DNA from: Legionella sp.
Lineage (GTDB): Bacteria; Pseudomonadota; Gammaproteobacteria; Legionellales; Legionellaceae
Direction of reading: 5' to 3'
NCBI GenBank assembly: GCA_013697625.1
Contig: JACCWN010000022.1
Span: forward strand, 62,001-126,000
Length of the DNA: 64,000 bases
Each line of letters opens with the position of its first letter. Positions within the stretch are counted from its first letter, which is position 1. Positions 8,180 to 15,689 of this stretch are shown here, in pieces. The translations under genes and the position numbers were made by a program. The notes under the pieces are model-generated. The model worked only from the letters and a program-made list of their open reading frames with translations, had not been told where the DNA came from and made no database searches.

Positions 8180-9019
8180 ATGAAATGTCATACACTCACT
8201 ATCCCTGGTTTCACCATCGCCTGTAAAATTTGGGGAGATGCAAAGAACCCACCGATACTTGCTTTACACGGGTGGTTAGATAATGCTAATAGCTTTGATG
8301 GCATAGCAGAGTATTTACAGCACAATTTTTATTTTATAGCCATTGATCTTCCGGGTCATGGACTTTCTTCTCATCTCCCAGAAGGGTGTAATTACCATTT
8401 TACAGATGGGATTTTTAATATTATTCAAATCATAAGAGCCTTGGAATTAGAAAAAATCCATTTATTAGGTCATTCCATGGGTGCCTGTTTGGCCAGTCTA
8501 TTAGCAGGTGTGTCTCCTGAGTGTTTATTGTCTTTATCATTAATTGAAGGCTTAGGACCTTTTTCATCCCCAGAGGAAACTGCCTGTAAACAACTGGCTC
8601 AGTATGCAACAGTCCTTCAAAAGCCAATTAGAAAATCCAAAGCATATAGCTTGATGGATGCAGCTCAGGCTCGATCTGCTAAAGGGTATGTGTCTTTTGA
8701 TATTGCTAAAACTTTATGCGAACGCGGTTTGTATGAAGCGCAAGGAATTTACTATTGGAGACATGACCAACGCTTACTTACCCCCTCACCTTTGTATATG
8801 ACCGAGGGACAAATTCAATCTTGCCTACAAAAAATCAATGTAAAAACGCATCTGTTTTGGGCCAGTGATGGCTTTGCATTCGATTCCACATTGATGCAAG
8901 ACAGAATTAACAGCATCAAAGAAATACAAATCACCCATTTAGAAGGAGGTCATCATATCCATATGGAGCAACCTGAAGTAGTTGGGAAGTATTTGACTTG
9001 TTTTTACAATGGAATTTAA
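8180..9019 (+). CDS. Alpha/beta hydrolase
   Basis: A 279-aa cytoplasmic serine hydrolase of the MhpC / serine-hydrolase-like group. Marks are the oxyanion-hole stretch LALHGWLDNANSFDG, IDLPGHGLSSH, the nucleophile elbow LLGHSMGACLASLLAG, and a C-terminal LEGGHHIHMEQP supplying the catalytic His. The substrate cannot be told. It is a single gene, convergent with the M4 protease; the palindromic pair at 9165-9331 lies between them. Confidence 0.9.
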   Translation: MKCHTLTIPGFTIACKIWGDAKNPPILALHGWLDNANSFDGIAEYLQHNFYFIAIDLPGHGLSSHLPEGCNYHFTDGIFNIIQIIRALELEKIHLLGHSMGACLASLLAGVSPECLLSLSLIEGLGPFSSPEETACKQLAQYATVLQKPIRKSKAYSLMDAAQARSAKGYVSFDIAKTLCERGLYEAQGIYYWRHDQRLLTPSPLYMTEGQIQSCLQKINVKTHLFWASDGFAFDSTLMQDRINSIKEIQITHLEGGHHIHMEQPEVVGKYLTCFYNGI

Positions 9020-9126
9020 CCTGTCCTAATTCCTCTTTTATATTGACCTATCTAGTGGATTGATTTCCTGAAAAAAAGGGTATTATATTTTTTTGATCTT
9101 GATACTGCCGCAATGGTATAAAGTTA

Positions 9127-9146
9127 AGCGTAATTGATTTTTACCC
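9127..9146. repeat. Short dispersed repeat (TAATTGATTTTTACC)
   Basis: AGCGTAATTGATTTTTACCC is related to a sequence at 20102-20120 and, inverted, at 34436-34456, where the fuller form GGCGCCTAATTGATTTTACC is present. All three copies are intergenic and two lie beside larger palindromic elements. Confidence 0.5.
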
Positions 9147-9164
9147 AACCCCTACCCATAAGTA

Positions 9165-9233
9165 TGTCGTCCCGGAATTTAGTGCTGCCTGGCGAGCTTG
9201 CGAGCTTGGCAGCACTAAATGTCCGGGATCCAT
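9165..9233 (+). repeat. Palindromic repeat, family A, copy 1
   Basis: A 69-bp imperfect palindrome beginning GTCGTCCCGGAATTTAG and ending GTCCGGGATCC, with an 11-bp perfect inner stem TTAGTGCTGCC / GGCAGCACTAA and a loop rich in GAGCTTGC. It pairs with copy 2 in the opposite orientation 30 bp on; copy 3 lies at 42136-42206. Confidence 0.8.
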
Positions 9234-9262
9234 TTTGAAACTAGCATTGTGTCGGCTGCTGG

Positions 9263-9331
9263 ATGGATCCCGGACCTAAGTGTGACTAAGCTCGCAAGCT
9301 TGCCAAGCCACACTAAATTCCGGGACGACAT
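9263..9331 (-). repeat. Palindromic repeat, family A, copy 2 (inverted)
   Basis: Begins ATGGATCCCGGAC and ends ATTCCGGGACGACAT, that is, copy 1 read on the other strand, with different stem bases (TAAGTGTGACT against GCCACACTAA). The two copies form a large inverted repeat between convergent genes and could act as a bidirectional terminator. Confidence 0.8.
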
Positions 9332-9420
9332 TATCTTATTCATCTATCATTCCTACTTGTCGGTAATGACATGGCCGCGGGACGTCAACTAAGAGGGTAA
9401 AATGAATTTTGTGCAAGCCA

Positions 9421-11061
9421 CTAATTACATTTATGATAATCAATGGCGACTTCTGTTAAAGATTTTTTAACATCGTCTACAGAATAGCCTAAGTCTTTTG
9501 CAGCATACATCATCCCGCATCCACCTTCATCAAAACGCTCATAGGGCCCCCAATAGTACATATTCGCTCGGACCATGACATCGAAAGCCTTACGCAAGGT
9601 CCAATTGACCTGATGCGATAGAATGTAAAATAAATGGTTATACACCCCACTGCCATAATGCACCTCTACGCCACCTGGACTTTTTTTAGCAGCTTCTTGA
9701 TAGTGCTTTGCATCATCAAAAGATTTGCCATCTTTACTGGGTTTATCCATGTAACGCAGTACTTTGCCTTCTTTTTTCATTATTTCTGGGCCAATTTGCC
9801 AACTGTTTTTACCTAAAGCGAAGAATTCTGCTGCTTGCGCTGCCATGTCTGAAAAGGACTCGTTCATAGCACCTGCCTCACTATAATAATACAGATCAGA
9901 ATATTGCTCGGTGAATCCATGACTTATCTCATGAGCAGCCACCCCTAATGAGACCAATGGGTACATATCACTGCCTCCATCCCCAAAAGTCATTTGCTTA
10001 CCGTCCCAATAAGCATTTTCATACTCTGAACCATAATGCACGCGCATGACCAGTTGCATGGGTGTTTTGCCATCATTTTTGGTTAATACGGGTATTTTAT
10101 ACCAGTTTTCATAGAGATCTTTGATTACATTACCAGCATACAAGGCATCATTGGTAGGGGCGTAAGCCTCATTGAATACATCATAACCGTCGGCTTTTTT
10201 GCCAGTATTAAAAACACCCTGGGGATTTGCAGGTATTTTTGAACAAGGAAATTTCATAGCCTGTTTTGGTGCAGAATAACGATGCGCCATATCTATTACC
10301 ATGACGTCGTTATTTTGCATATAACACATATCACTGGTATCACGTGTTAACTGTAAATAAGGCAAATCAGTGCCATATTGGTACAGGCCTGTTTTTAGGT
10401 TACCGCCATAACCCATGCCTTGAACGAACTCGGTGTGGGCTCTGGTTTTAACATCATCCCACTGGGCAAAAGGTTTGAAGGTATCTGCATCTAAAATAGC
10501 TGTAGGCCTCTGAGGTCTGCTATTACCAGGGTGTACCCATACACTGACCTTATACGCCCAGTGAGCCTGACCTTTGTCATCTATAAAAACAATTGGTTGA
10601 GACAGACCTGAGTCTGTTTTTTGTCCTGGAAACCTTTTTTTGAAATGTGACAAGGCAGATTGAGTATTGGGGATAAATTCAGGGCTTGGTTGACCCAATT
10701 CAGTTTCTAGATGTTGATACAGCGTGCCGGTCATTTTTACCTCAGCTTGTGAACTGACCAGTTCTTGTAAGGTATTTGGGCTGTGCATGATGGCAAACCC
10801 ACCAATTACAGGCACCCCTGCATAGGTTTGTTGCATACGGATATGGTGTAAATGATTGTCGTCAGTGGATTGACTAACAAACCGAAGACTGTTTAAGAGA
10901 ACACCTGTTGGTTTTGCTTTAGGTATGGATAACTGAAAGCTTTGTCTTACAGTTTCAAAGGGGACATGATATAAAGGCATGGGCTGAACTGCCTTTGCAG
11001 ATGATGCCAAAGTAAAGACTGCTCCCACCGCCAAAGGGATGTGAAGATGATAAAAACGCAT
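9421..11061 (-). CDS. Secreted M4 (thermolysin/ProA-like) zinc metalloprotease
   Basis: Exported zinc endopeptidase, 546 aa, close to the length of Legionella ProA/Msp (about 543). A signal peptide covers about residues 1-24 (AVGAVFTLASSAKA). An FTP/PepSY-type inhibitory propeptide reaches to about residue 205, followed by the mature enzyme. The zinc site is HEISH at 377-381, with the third ligand Glu401 in GAMNESFSD. In Legionella the homologue is a type II secretion substrate that degrades host proteins; export by that route here is inference. It is monocistronic and divergent from aroQ. Confidence 0.95.
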   Translation of the reverse strand: MRFYHLHIPLAVGAVFTLASSAKAVQPMPLYHVPFETVRQSFQLSIPKAKPTGVLLNSLRFVSQSTDDNHLHHIRMQQTYAGVPVIGGFAIMHSPNTLQELVSSQAEVKMTGTLYQHLETELGQPSPEFIPNTQSALSHFKKRFPGQKTDSGLSQPIVFIDDKGQAHWAYKVSVWVHPGNSRPQRPTAILDADTFKPFAQWDDVKTRAHTEFVQGMGYGGNLKTGLYQYGTDLPYLQLTRDTSDMCYMQNNDVMVIDMAHRYSAPKQAMKFPCSKIPANPQGVFNTGKKADGYDVFNEAYAPTNDALYAGNVIKDLYENWYKIPVLTKNDGKTPMQLVMRVHYGSEYENAYWDGKQMTFGDGGSDMYPLVSLGVAAHEISHGFTEQYSDLYYYSEAGAMNESFSDMAAQAAEFFALGKNSWQIGPEIMKKEGKVLRYMDKPSKDGKSFDDAKHYQEAAKKSPGGVEVHYGSGVYNHLFYILSHQVNWTLRKAFDVMVRANMYYWGPYERFDEGGCGMMYAAKDLGYSVDDVKKSLTEVAIDYHKCN

Positions 11062-11220
11062 TGATTAACTCCTTATCGTTGGACTCCTGGTGTTACTTGA
11101 CCGAGGATTTTGCTGCTGTTATTTTGAGGGATCTTTTGATCCTATTCCTTTTTATATCCAAGGGTACGATAAAACATCCCTATTTTTTTTTCAACTAATT
11201 TAAGGTTTTTTTTGTATCTG

Positions 11221-11249
11221 TGGACAGCATCTTAAAATTTTGGCAAAAT
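11221..11249 (+). promoter_or_regulatory. Probable sigma70 promoter of aroQ-accB-accC-prmA
   Basis: The -35 TGGACA (11221-11226), a 17-nt spacer and the -10 CAAAAT (11244-11249) preceded by an extended TGG, with 28 nt to the aroQ ATG. Matches are 5/6 and 4/6. Confidence 0.5.
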
Positions 11250-11277
11250 CAATCAAATTTGGGTGAAATGAACGTGT

Positions 11278-11712
11278 ATGAATAAAATTCTTGTATTGCA
11301 TGGCCCCAATTTAAACCTGTTAGGTTTTCGTGAGCCCACTATTTATGGTTCCATCACATTGGATGATATTAATACCAATTTAATAAACCATGCAAAAAAA
11401 TCGGGGATAGAAGTAATCTGTGTGCAAAGCAACTCTGAAGCGGATTTGATAGACCACATTCATGCGGCGCTGAATACAGTCCAGTACCTCATTTTCAACC
11501 CAGCCGCCTTTACTCATACCAGTATTGCTTTGCGTGATGCGCTATGTGCCGTTAATATACCTTTCATAGAAGTACATCTTAGTAATATCTATGGCCGTGA
11601 GTCTTTTCGCCACCATTCCTATTTTTCTGACATTGCTAAAGGCATCATCAGTGGATTGGGTGCGCAAGGATACACATTGGCCTTACAAGCAATCATCGAA
11701 GAATTAAAGTAG
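11278..11712 (+). CDS. aroQ: AroQ, type II 3-dehydroquinate dehydratase
   Basis: Converts 3-dehydroquinate to 3-dehydroshikimate in the shikimate pathway. The 144 aa match the family. Diagnostic motifs are [19 protein letters not shown] with the catalytic Tyr, [15 protein letters not shown], and [18 protein letters not shown], then [19 protein letters not shown] with the catalytic His. First gene of a tight cluster with accB 10 nt downstream, an order common in gammaproteobacteria. Confidence 0.97.
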   Translation: MNKILVLHGPNLNLLGFREPTIYGSITLDDINTNLINHAKKSGIEVICVQSNSEADLIDHIHAALNTVQYLIFNPAAFTHTSIALRDALCAVNIPFIEVHLSNIYGRESFRHHSYFSDIAKGIISGLGAQGYTLALQAIIEELK

Positions 11713-11722
11713 AGAGAAATCA

Positions 11723-12202
11723 ATGGATATTCGTAAAATTAGAAAGCTTATTGAATTAATGGAAGAAACTGACATTTCTGAAATTGAAATAAAAGAAGGG
11801 GAAGAATCCCTTAGACTCAGTCGTCACCACAAGGGTTTAGCAGAACCCGCAGCCAGCCATACACCCCACCATCAATACTATGCTAATCAGGCACCTACGC
11901 CCATATCAAGCCATACTCTGGTTGAAGCAAATAAACAAGAAACCCCGATTCTAGCTTCTGGTTATAAGATTCGTTCACCTATGGTAGGGACCTTGTATAC
12001 TTCCCCTTCTCCAGAGTTGCCTGTTTTCGTTAAGATTGGGCAAACAGTCAAGGTTGGTGATGTCTTATGCATTGTCGAAGCCATGAAAATGTTTAATGAG
12101 ATCGAGGCCGATCGCGCCGGTAAAATAATTGAAATGTTGGTAAGTAATGGTGATCCTGTTGAATATGACCAGCCCTTATTTATTTTAGAAGAATTAAAAT
12201 AA
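11723..12202 (+). CDS. accB: AccB, biotin carboxyl carrier protein of acetyl-CoA carboxylase
   Basis: Carries the biotin that AccC carboxylates during malonyl-CoA synthesis. 159 aa. The N-terminal helix [16 protein letters not shown] is family-typical. A Pro/His/Ala-rich linker covers about residues 40-80. The C-terminal biotinyl domain has the biotin site [12 protein letters not shown], with the lysine in AMKM, and ends ILEELK. The small insertion (thumb) found in AccB is present as [12 protein letters not shown]. It starts 10 nt after aroQ and is followed after 10 nt by accC. Confidence 0.97.
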   Translation: MDIRKIRKLIELMEETDISEIEIKEGEESLRLSRHHKGLAEPAASHTPHHQYYANQAPTPISSHTLVEANKQETPILASGYKIRSPMVGTLYTSPSPELPVFVKIGQTVKVGDVLCIVEAMKMFNEIEADRAGKIIEMLVSNGDPVEYDQPLFILEELK

Positions 12203-12212
12203 GGGGCCAAAC

Positions 12213-13553
12213 ATGTTAAATAAAATTGTCATTGCCAATAGAGGTGAAATTGCCCTGCGCATATTAAGAGCATGTAAAGAACTCGGCATTGCAACGGTGG
12301 CTGCACACTCAGACATCGATAAGGACTTATTACACGTACGTCTTGCTGATGAAACCGTATGTATTGGACCTGCCAATGCGCAAAAAAGTTATCTTAACAT
12401 ACCAGCCATCATTTCGGCTGCTGAGATTACAGATGCCATTGGCATCCATCCTGGTTATGGGTTTTTATCTGAAAATGCAGATTTTGCCGACATAGTCGAG
12501 CAAAGCGGCTTTATTTTTATTGGTCCCCGCGGTGAAAGCATCCGTTTAATGGGAGACAAGGTTTCTGCCATTGCGGCGATGAAAGCCGCAGGCGTCCCCT
12601 GTGTTCCTGGATCAGATGGTCCCCTAACAGAAGACGATGCTAGTAACCTCGAGTTTGGTCGTCGTCTTGGGTATCCAATCATCATTAAAGCCGCCGGAGG
12701 CGGTGGGGGACGAGGCATGCGAGTAGTACACAGCGAAGCCAATTTACTCAATGCCATTGCTTTGACTCGTTCTGAGGCCAAAGCTGCTTTTAATAATCCT
12801 GTGGTTTACATGGAAAAATTCTTAGAAAACCCCCGACACATTGAGATTCAAGTACTAGGAGATGGCAAAGGCCAGGCCATACATTTAGGCGAGCGTGATT
12901 GTTCCATGCAAAGGCGGCATCAGAAAGTATTAGAAGAGGCCCCTGCTATTGGTATTACACCCCAACTAAGAAAAGAAATAGGGGAATCTGTAGTCAATGC
13001 TTGTAAGAAATTTAAATACCGCGGTGCAGGTACCTTTGAATTTTTATATCAAGACGGTTGCTTTTATTTTATTGAAATGAATACACGAATTCAAGTTGAA
13101 CACCCTGTGACTGAATTTATAACTGGGGTGGACCTCATCAAAGCACAGATTAAAATTGCAAGCGATCTGCCCTTTTCCTTCAAACAAGAAGACATCACTT
13201 TGCGTGGTCATGCCATTGAATGTCGAATCAATGCAGAAGATCCTAAGACCTTTTTGCCCTCTCCAGGCACCATTAAATTATTACATCAACCTGGGGGACC
13301 TGGCATTCGGTTTGATTCACACATTTACAGTTCCTACACCGTTCCACCTCATTATGACTCCATGATTGGCAAATTGATTAGTTATGGAGAAACCCGCTCA
13401 GAAGCAATTGGTCGTATGCGTAATGCACTGGATGAAATTATAATCGATGGCATCAAAACCAATATAGAGCTTCATCAACGTATTCTGGCCGACAAAAATT
13501 TTATTGAAGGGGGAACCAACATCCACTATTTAGAAAAAATGCTTAAGGATTAA
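12213..13553 (+). CDS. accC: AccC, biotin carboxylase subunit of acetyl-CoA carboxylase
   Basis: ATP-dependent carboxylation of the biotin on AccB. The 446 aa agree with E. coli AccC (449). The N-terminal domain starts [20 protein letters not shown]. The ATP-grasp glycine loop is [13 protein letters not shown], catalytic residues lie in [16 protein letters not shown] and [19 protein letters not shown], and [16 protein letters not shown] carries the Mn/ATP site. The C-terminal domain is complete. It sits between accB and prmA with gaps of 10 and 4 nt. Confidence 0.98.
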   Translation: MLNKIVIANRGEIALRILRACKELGIATVAAHSDIDKDLLHVRLADETVCIGPANAQKSYLNIPAIISAAEITDAIGIHPGYGFLSENADFADIVEQSGFIFIGPRGESIRLMGDKVSAIAAMKAAGVPCVPGSDGPLTEDDASNLEFGRRLGYPIIIKAAGGGGGRGMRVVHSEANLLNAIALTRSEAKAAFNNPVVYMEKFLENPRHIEIQVLGDGKGQAIHLGERDCSMQRRHQKVLEEAPAIGITPQLRKEIGESVVNACKKFKYRGAGTFEFLYQDGCFYFIEMNTRIQVEHPVTEFITGVDLIKAQIKIASDLPFSFKQEDITLRGHAIECRINAEDPKTFLPSPGTIKLLHQPGGPGIRFDSHIYSSYTVPPHYDSMIGKLISYGETRSEAIGRMRNALDEIIIDGIKTNIELHQRILADKNFIEGGTNIHYLEKMLKD

Positions 13554-13557
13554 TCCA

Positions 13558-14448
13558 GTGTGGTATCAATTAAACATTTCAGGCTGCTCAAATGAAGCGC
13601 TAGACCAGTTGAGTGATAAACTAGAAGAAACTGGTGCCCTGTCCATCATGCTAACCGATAAAAACGATAATCCAGTCTTAGAACCGGCCCCAGGGACAAC
13701 ACCCTTATGGCCAGAGGTTTGTATACATGCCTTGTATGCAACTGCGGCCAGTGCCGAGGGTGTTCGAAAGCACTTACAGCAATCATCGCCTATGTTTCAA
13801 GTGGATTTAGAAGTTCTACCTGATAAAGATTGGGAACGGGTATGTATTGATGATTTTAAACCAAAAAAGTTTGGAGAACGTCTTTGGATTTGTCCAACTT
13901 GGTCAAGCCCCCCTGACCCTGCGGCTGTCAACCTGGTTTTAGATCCAGGTTTGGCTTTTGGGACAGGGAGTCACCCCACAACTGGCTTATGTTTGACTTG
14001 GTTAGAACAAGCAAGCTTAGAAGGTAAATCAGTCATTGATTATGGTTGTGGCTCAGGTATTCTCTTCCTAGCGGCTTTGAAATTAGGCGCAGAGCGGGTT
14101 TTTGCCGCAGATATTGACCCTCAAGCATTACAAGCAAGCCAGGATAATGCAAATATCAATAATCTCCCAACACAGCGACTGAGTATTTTGGCACCAGAAG
14201 AATTGCAATGTCCAGTAGACCTCATCATTGCAAATATCTTATTAGATCCGCTCATATCCTTAAAAAAACGGTTTAGTGACTTACTCAAACCACAAGGAAT
14301 ACTCATCGTTTCTGGTGTATTAATAGAGCAATCAGCCCGGCTAATACAAGCCTATGAGCGCACTTTTAAAATAACTACCCAAGAATCATTGGATGGATGG
14401 TCATTGTTGGTTTTTAAAAAGAACCTATCGCCAGCTCCGTCATCCTGA
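13558..14448 (+). CDS. prmA: PrmA, ribosomal protein L11 methyltransferase
   Basis: SAM-dependent methyltransferase that trimethylates ribosomal protein L11. GTG start, 296 aa (E. coli 293). The N-terminal substrate-recognition domain (MWYQLNISGCSNEALDQLSD) is followed by LDPGLAFGTGSHPTTGLCL and the SAM motif VIDYGCGSGILFLAA, then ANILLDPLISL. The last codons (PAPSS and the TGA stop) lie inside a dispersed repeat beginning CCGTCATCCTGA, so the repeat supplies the stop and probably replaced the original C-terminus. Last gene of the aroQ-accBC cluster. Confidence 0.96.
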   Translation: MWYQLNISGCSNEALDQLSDKLEETGALSIMLTDKNDNPVLEPAPGTTPLWPEVCIHALYATAASAEGVRKHLQQSSPMFQVDLEVLPDKDWERVCIDDFKPKKFGERLWICPTWSSPPDPAAVNLVLDPGLAFGTGSHPTTGLCLTWLEQASLEGKSVIDYGCGSGILFLAALKLGAERVFAADIDPQALQASQDNANINNLPTQRLSILAPEELQCPVDLIIANILLDPLISLKKRFSDLLKPQGILIVSGVLIEQSARLIQAYERTFKITTQESLDGWSLLVFKKNLSPAPSS

Positions 14449-14578
14449 GAGCGCGCCTTTATACTCGAAGTATCCCAGAAGCTAGATTAAGGGATGAACT
14501 CAAAAGATCCGTCATCCTGAGCGTGTCTTTATGCGCGAAGGATCTCAGAAGCTAGATTAAGGGATGAACTCAAAAGAC
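14437..14578 (+). repeat. Dispersed repeat family B, two tandem units of about 70 bp
   Basis: Two direct copies (about 14437-14507 and 14508-14578), each starting CCGTCATCCTGAG, running through CTTTAT..CGAAG and ending AGATTAAGGGATGAACTCAA. Both carry GAAGCTAGATTAAGGGATGA without change, so the duplication is probably recent. The first unit overlaps the 3' end of prmA. Confidence 0.85.
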
Positions 14579-14580
14579 CT

Positions 14581-14736
14581 GGGATCCTTCGCGCATGTAG
14601 ACGCGCTCAGGATGACGGCAGCAAGTTTAAGGGGTGGACTCAAAAACGATCTTGCTAATTATGATTATACTAATCGATGAGATATGGTGCCACATTCAGG
14701 AGATCCTTCGCGCAAAAGACGCGCCTCAGGATAACG
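14581..14736 (-). repeat. Dispersed repeat family B, two inverted units
   Basis: GGGATCCTTCGCGCATGTAG...CTCAGGATGACGG (14581-14618) and GGAGATCCTTCGCGC...CTCAGGATAACG (14699-14736) are the family B core in the opposite orientation to 14437-14578. With the direct units they can fold into alternative long hairpins in the prmA-dotU gap. Nothing else is seen from 14737 to 14900. Confidence 0.8.
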
Positions 14737-14900
14737 TAACTTTTATCGCCATTTCAGGAACTAATACGAGAATGTCCATTTTGTGACTAGTCACTTAAAT
14801 TATCTTTATATAAATTTCGTGCTTTAATGAATCTTGTACTAAGGGATCAATATAAAGTATTATCATGTCTTTAATACAAAGTTTTGGGTAGGAGAAAAGC

Positions 14901-15689
14901 ATGACAGCTGAGCATTATCCAACATCACTTGTCAATAGAATGGCAATTTTGGGGCCCATGTTAGTAGCGCCTCAAGGGTATTATCGTTCAAAATTATTCA
15001 TAGCACCTTATGCTACAAATGCTTTGATAGCTGGCGCAGGACCCATATTGTCATTATTGGAGCGGCTGTGTCTAAGCTCGTCCCTGCCGCCTATAGACCA
15101 TATCAGAGAAAACATAGAACATGAATTAAAAGCCTTTCATAGCAAATTGAATGCTTCAAACTACCCACAAGACTTGATAAGTATTGCTCGTTATTTACTG
15201 GCTGCAACCATAGATGAACTTTTAGGCAAAAGTTATCTGCGAGTTTACGATACTGCCCCACAATTCAATGCATTCACCCCTTTGAGTGGAGATGGGGCAG
15301 AGCCTCAGCAACGTTTTTTTGAAATCCTTTATCACATCAAAGAAAGGCCAAATCAATATTTAGATTTAATAGAATTGACATATTTCTGCTTAACTGCCGG
15401 GTTTGAGGGGAAATACCACCTCAAAGCAGATGGAAGACAAGCCTTAGACAATCACATTGAAGAACTTTATCAAATAATCCAGCAACATCGTTTTGATAAA
15501 CCCCATCGGTTGTTTAATGAAAATCCCTTGCCTAAAACTGTTAAAACAAATTATAAACCAAGCTTTTTAGCAACAGGCCTTGCTTTAGGGGTTGTCGTTT
15601 TATCTTTTGTTACAAGTCATATTCTACTAGAAAACAAAGCTAAAACCGTCTTATTTGAATATACCCAACTGGCCATGTTGGATAATTGA
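14901..15689 (+). CDS. dotU: DotU (IcmH), Dot/Icm type IVB secretion accessory membrane protein
   Basis: Inner-membrane partner of IcmF that helps stabilise and position the Dot/Icm core complex at the pole. The 262 aa equal the Legionella DotU length (about 261). Family marks are ANALIAGAGPILSLLERL, ARYLLAATIDELLGKS, FFEILYHIKERPNQYLDLIEL and YFCLTAGFEGKY, ending in one C-terminal transmembrane helix at about 222-240. A T6SS TssL is the alternative; absence of other tss genes and the lengths of both proteins favour Dot/Icm. The stop overlaps the icmF ATG (TGATG). Confidence 0.92.
   Translation: MTAEHYPTSLVNRMAILGPMLVAPQGYYRSKLFIAPYATNALIAGAGPILSLLERLCLSSSLPPIDHIRENIEHELKAFHSKLNASNYPQDLISIARYLLAATIDELLGKSYLRVYDTAPQFNAFTPLSGDGAEPQQRFFEILYHIKERPNQYLDLIELTYFCLTAGFEGKYHLKADGRQALDNHIEELYQIIQQHRFDKPHRLFNENPLPKTVKTNYKPSFLATGLALGVVVLSFVTSHILLENKAKTVLFEYTQLAMLDN

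Noticed and set aside
11278-12202. AroQ and AccB both end in EELK, suggesting a duplicated 3' end
   Set aside because: The upstream DNA is not similar and the shared residues are few, so chance is enough.
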